This document shows positions 61,803 to 64,000 of a stretch of 64,000 nt of DNA, in pieces. Source of the DNA: Enterococcus montenegrensis (lineage in GTDB: Bacteria; Bacillota; Bacilli; Lactobacillales; Enterococcaceae). Location of the stretch: contig NZ_CP120467.1 of NCBI RefSeq assembly GCF_029983095.1, positions 2,588,501-2,652,500 on the forward strand, in the 5' to 3' direction. The position numbers were made by a program, and so were the translations under genes. A model generated the notes under the pieces. The model had not been told where the DNA came from. It was given only the letters and a program-made list of their open reading frames with translations, and made no database searches. Numbering within the stretch: the first letter of the stretch is position 1; the number at the start of each line of letters is the position of its first letter.

Positions 61803-64000
61803 CTATTTCGCAACGTACGTGTTAACTAGGCTCCATTTAACTGTTGGTGACGTTCCTTCTTGACTAGTATAATCTCCTAGTGAGATACCTGTTTCACTGG
61901 TTAATAAAATCCCTTCATTTTCATCAAAAGATTTAACTGTTGTAACTGTGTAACCATTAGTCATTTGTTGGTTATTATTTTCTCCTTTCATAATTAGCGT
62001 ATTTGTATCTGATAGTTTTTTATCATTAAATATTAGCTCCATCTTATTGACTTTAGTAGCAGTCGCATATAGATCCCATCGATTTTGCTTTTCTGGCAAC
62101 CTTTTATCCGTAACTTTAATTTCTAAAACATTTCCTTTATCTCGATAAAAAATTGTTCCTGGTAGCGAAATAATACGATTTGTCCATTTCAATGTATCCG
62201 AACCATCTTTAGTTGTAATATTGAAGTCTAAAGTTTCTTTTACATAGGTGACATTGAGTACCAAAGGTTCTACTGACACCAATACCTCATTACCATTTAT
62301 TACTACATATGCTTCAATGTTTAATTCGTTTACACCCTCTTCAATTAACGGGCCGTTAGCCCCAGTCAACGGTATAGTGGCTTCTGTATATCCGGCTTGC
62401 ACATTAAAGGCTACTTTTTCATCTTTCTTAGGGTTTCGAATATAGAATTTGATCTTATTTATCTCGCCCTGATTTTCAACCTTGCTATAAAAATCTAATT
62501 TGGGTAACAAGTCTAGAGAAATTACTGTCTTATTTAAAGTTTTAAGTGTTAAGTCTGGACTAAACCCCATTTGAACCGTTGTTGACGAAACTAGCTCTGC
62601 TTTTTTCTCTATACTCGTAGCTTTGGTCCCATATTCATTTTCATAAGTGGCACTAGCAAAAATTTGTTTTTTTGATCCATCTGTCCCTACTTGCTCTTTG
62701 GTTAAATACAAAGAAAAACTTCCAGTACCATCCGTTTTAACTTCTGCAATTGTTGGTCCTTTGGCACTTAGTTTAAAGTCAACGTTTGTTCTTTCATTTG
62801 TAGAAACATCACCCGATACAATATAACCTTGTTTGTCATTGCCCACTAAATTCAAATTATTAATTACTGGAGTAATAATTTTTGAGTAATAAATTGTTGG
62901 TTGTTCTCGCAATACTTTAATTAATTTGTAGTTGTCGGCTTCATCTTGGATTCCTTCATAGGGGTTATATTCACCTCTAGAATTATCCATAATTACCTTA
63001 CTATCTAGCGTTGTTCTAAATTTTTTATCACTATTTTTTGTAGCCAACTCCCAGCCAGGAATCAAAGGATAATCAATAGTGAACTCTTTGTCATCTATAT
63101 TCGCGAACCGTGTCCAAGGTACTGGGGAAGGAAAAATACCAGCCGGATTTTCAATGGTATCAATAATTTTTTTTGATTCATAATCTATTTTAAATTCATT
63201 TTCTTGTCCTTTAATGCCAGCAACATTAAAGAAAATCGCAACGGTTTTATCTTTTACACTTTTTTTCAACCCATCTAAGTATGCAAGTCCACTCAATTGG
63301 ATTTCTTTACCATCAATTGTTCCTTTTAAAAATTCAAGGGTGTTCTGGTTATTTGAAATTCTTCCCGTTTTATCAGATGTTTGTTTATAGTCAAAGCCGT
63401 TTACTCTATAGTTATTGACACTATCAATCCCCATTGGTCCAGCAATTGCAAAAACGGGACTTATCATTTTTTTGCTTTGTTCAACAAAAGAAATTTTCCC
63501 GGCTTCAAAAGATTCATTAGCATTTTCAACTTCATTGTTGTACCCATACATATAGGCATTTTTGACTACATCTACTAATGTATTTCTTAAAGAAGTTAAA
63601 TCATTAGTTGTAAATTGCTGTGTATTTGTTGACCAATTATAGAGTGTCCCTTTATCAAATTCTTGTTTATCAGTGACAACTAAAACTTTTTCATCTGGTG
63701 TTTTTGTTAGCTCAGAAACATTGCCATCTAGCTGTTGATGAGATTTTAAATCGGCAGCAATCATCCCTTCTTTCATATATGGTAGTCCAGCTTTAAAGAG
63801 CCAAACTCTAACCGTTTGATAATCTACAACTTCTATTTTTTCTCCCGAAGATGGCACAATAAAATAAAACTTTTGTGATTCATCCAATTTTTCGGGATTT
63901 TGAGCTGGATTTTCTTTGTAATCTTGAATCGCTTTTTCAAGCGCATCATATTCAGCTTGGTAAATGCCATAGAAAACTTCGCGTGCAGCTTGACCGCCTT
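61803..64000 (-). CDS. Large WxL-domain surface protein (5' end outside window)
   Basis: The frame is open from the stop at 61803 to the right edge (at least 732 codons); a TTG at 63887 is only an internal codon, because the reading continues upstream as GGQAAREVFYGIYQAEYDAL. Visible parts are a helical segment at the edge (ALEKAIQDYKENP), a mixed region, an Ig-like beta domain (IVSGDVSTNERTNVDFKLSA, about 62.6-62.9 kb) and a C-terminal WxL domain (NRWDLYATA, and VKWSLVNT at the end). It is the CscC-like large adhesin type. The real start and signal peptide lie beyond the window. Confidence 0.82.
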   Translation of the reverse strand, partial: GGQAAREVFYGIYQAEYDALEKAIQDYKENPAQNPEKLDESQKFYFIVPSSGEKIEVVDYQTVRVWLFKAGLPYMKEGMIAADLKSHQQLDGNVSELTKTPDEKVLVVTDKQEFDKGTLYNWSTNTQQFTTNDLTSLRNTLVDVVKNAYMYGYNNEVENANESFEAGKISFVEQSKKMISPVFAIAGPMGIDSVNNYRVNGFDYKQTSDKTGRISNNQNTLEFLKGTIDGKEIQLSGLAYLDGLKKSVKDKTVAIFFNVAGIKGQENEFKIDYESKKIIDTIENPAGIFPSPVPWTRFANIDDKEFTIDYPLIPGWELATKNSDKKFRTTLDSKVIMDNSRGEYNPYEGIQDEADNYKLIKVLREQPTIYYSKIITPVINNLNLVGNDKQGYIVSGDVSTNERTNVDFKLSAKGPTIAEVKTDGTGSFSLYLTKEQVGTDGSKKQIFASATYENEYGTKATSIEKKAELVSSTTVQMGFSPDLTLKTLNKTVISLDLLPKLDFYSKVENQGEINKIKFYIRNPKKDEKVAFNVQAGYTEATIPLTGANGPLIEEGVNELNIEAYVVINGNEVLVSVEPLVLNVTYVKETLDFNITTKDGSDTLKWTNRIISLPGTIFYRDKGNVLEIKVTDKRLPEKQNRWDLYATATKVNKMELIFNDKKLSDTNTLIMKGENNNQQMTNGYTVTTVKSFDENEGILLTSETGISLGDYTSQEGTSPTVKWSLVNTYVAK

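Overview
The window is low-GC Firmicutes DNA, most probably Enterococcus. The case rests on gene content: WxL surface proteins with their DUF916/DUF3324 partners, a mannose-class PTS for glycated lysine under a LevR-type sigma-54 activator, a phosphorylase-type trehalose operon, MprF, PurR and GlmU/Prs adjacency, and strong AGGAGG ribosome binding sites. The species cannot be read from the sequence alone. No rRNA, tRNA, insertion sequence, integrase or CRISPR array was seen.

Layout. 1-4.9 kb (minus strand): the start of thiT behind a TPP riboswitch, a lipoprotein, prs and glmU, with tandem hairpin repeats between the last two. 4.9-12.4 kb: the gfr operon (EIIA, B, C, D plus two deglycases), which imports fructoselysine and glucoselysine, and its activator gfrR. 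A textbook -24/-12 promoter sits in the 66-bp gap between gfrR and gfrA. 12.4-19.9 kb: an alpha/beta hydrolase, purR, the zinc importer adcACB with Zur-like boxes, a MarR/rhodanese pair and a DUF2087 regulator. 20-28 kb: TPM/LemA, a DUF4387-AtuA pair with a divergent frameshifted LysR, ispE, hsp20, a phosphatase and a membrane protein.

28-34.3 kb is an operon joining a PRD regulator, a KDPG-type aldolase, a galactitol-class PTS (A, B, C) and a galactonate dehydratase, with no sugar-acid kinase. This suggests a route in which the acid is phosphorylated on entry. 34.4-41 kb is the trehalose regulon: treP is divergent from trePP-pgmB-treR, and both promoters carry TreR palindromes and cre sites. 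41-48 kb holds a nucleoside hydrolase with two unstudied membrane proteins, a GNAT, mprF and a CapA-like protein.

48.7-64 kb is a large WxL surface locus: seven WxL or WxL-like proteins (including lectin and choice-of-anchor A types), four DUF916-type membrane partners, two small proteins with unusual sorting signals, and an Mga-like regulator. One DUF916-type gene is out of frame at a ten-base homopolymer in its signal peptide. The last WxL gene runs off the right edge.

The most unusual feature outside genes is a family of about 120-bp hairpin-forming repeats found in tandem at four places (2.6-3.1, 16.4-16.7, 22.1-22.2 and 48.1-48.6 kb). They share a GCTAGACA-like boundary and an AATAAG...CTTATT stem although much of the rest differs between loci.
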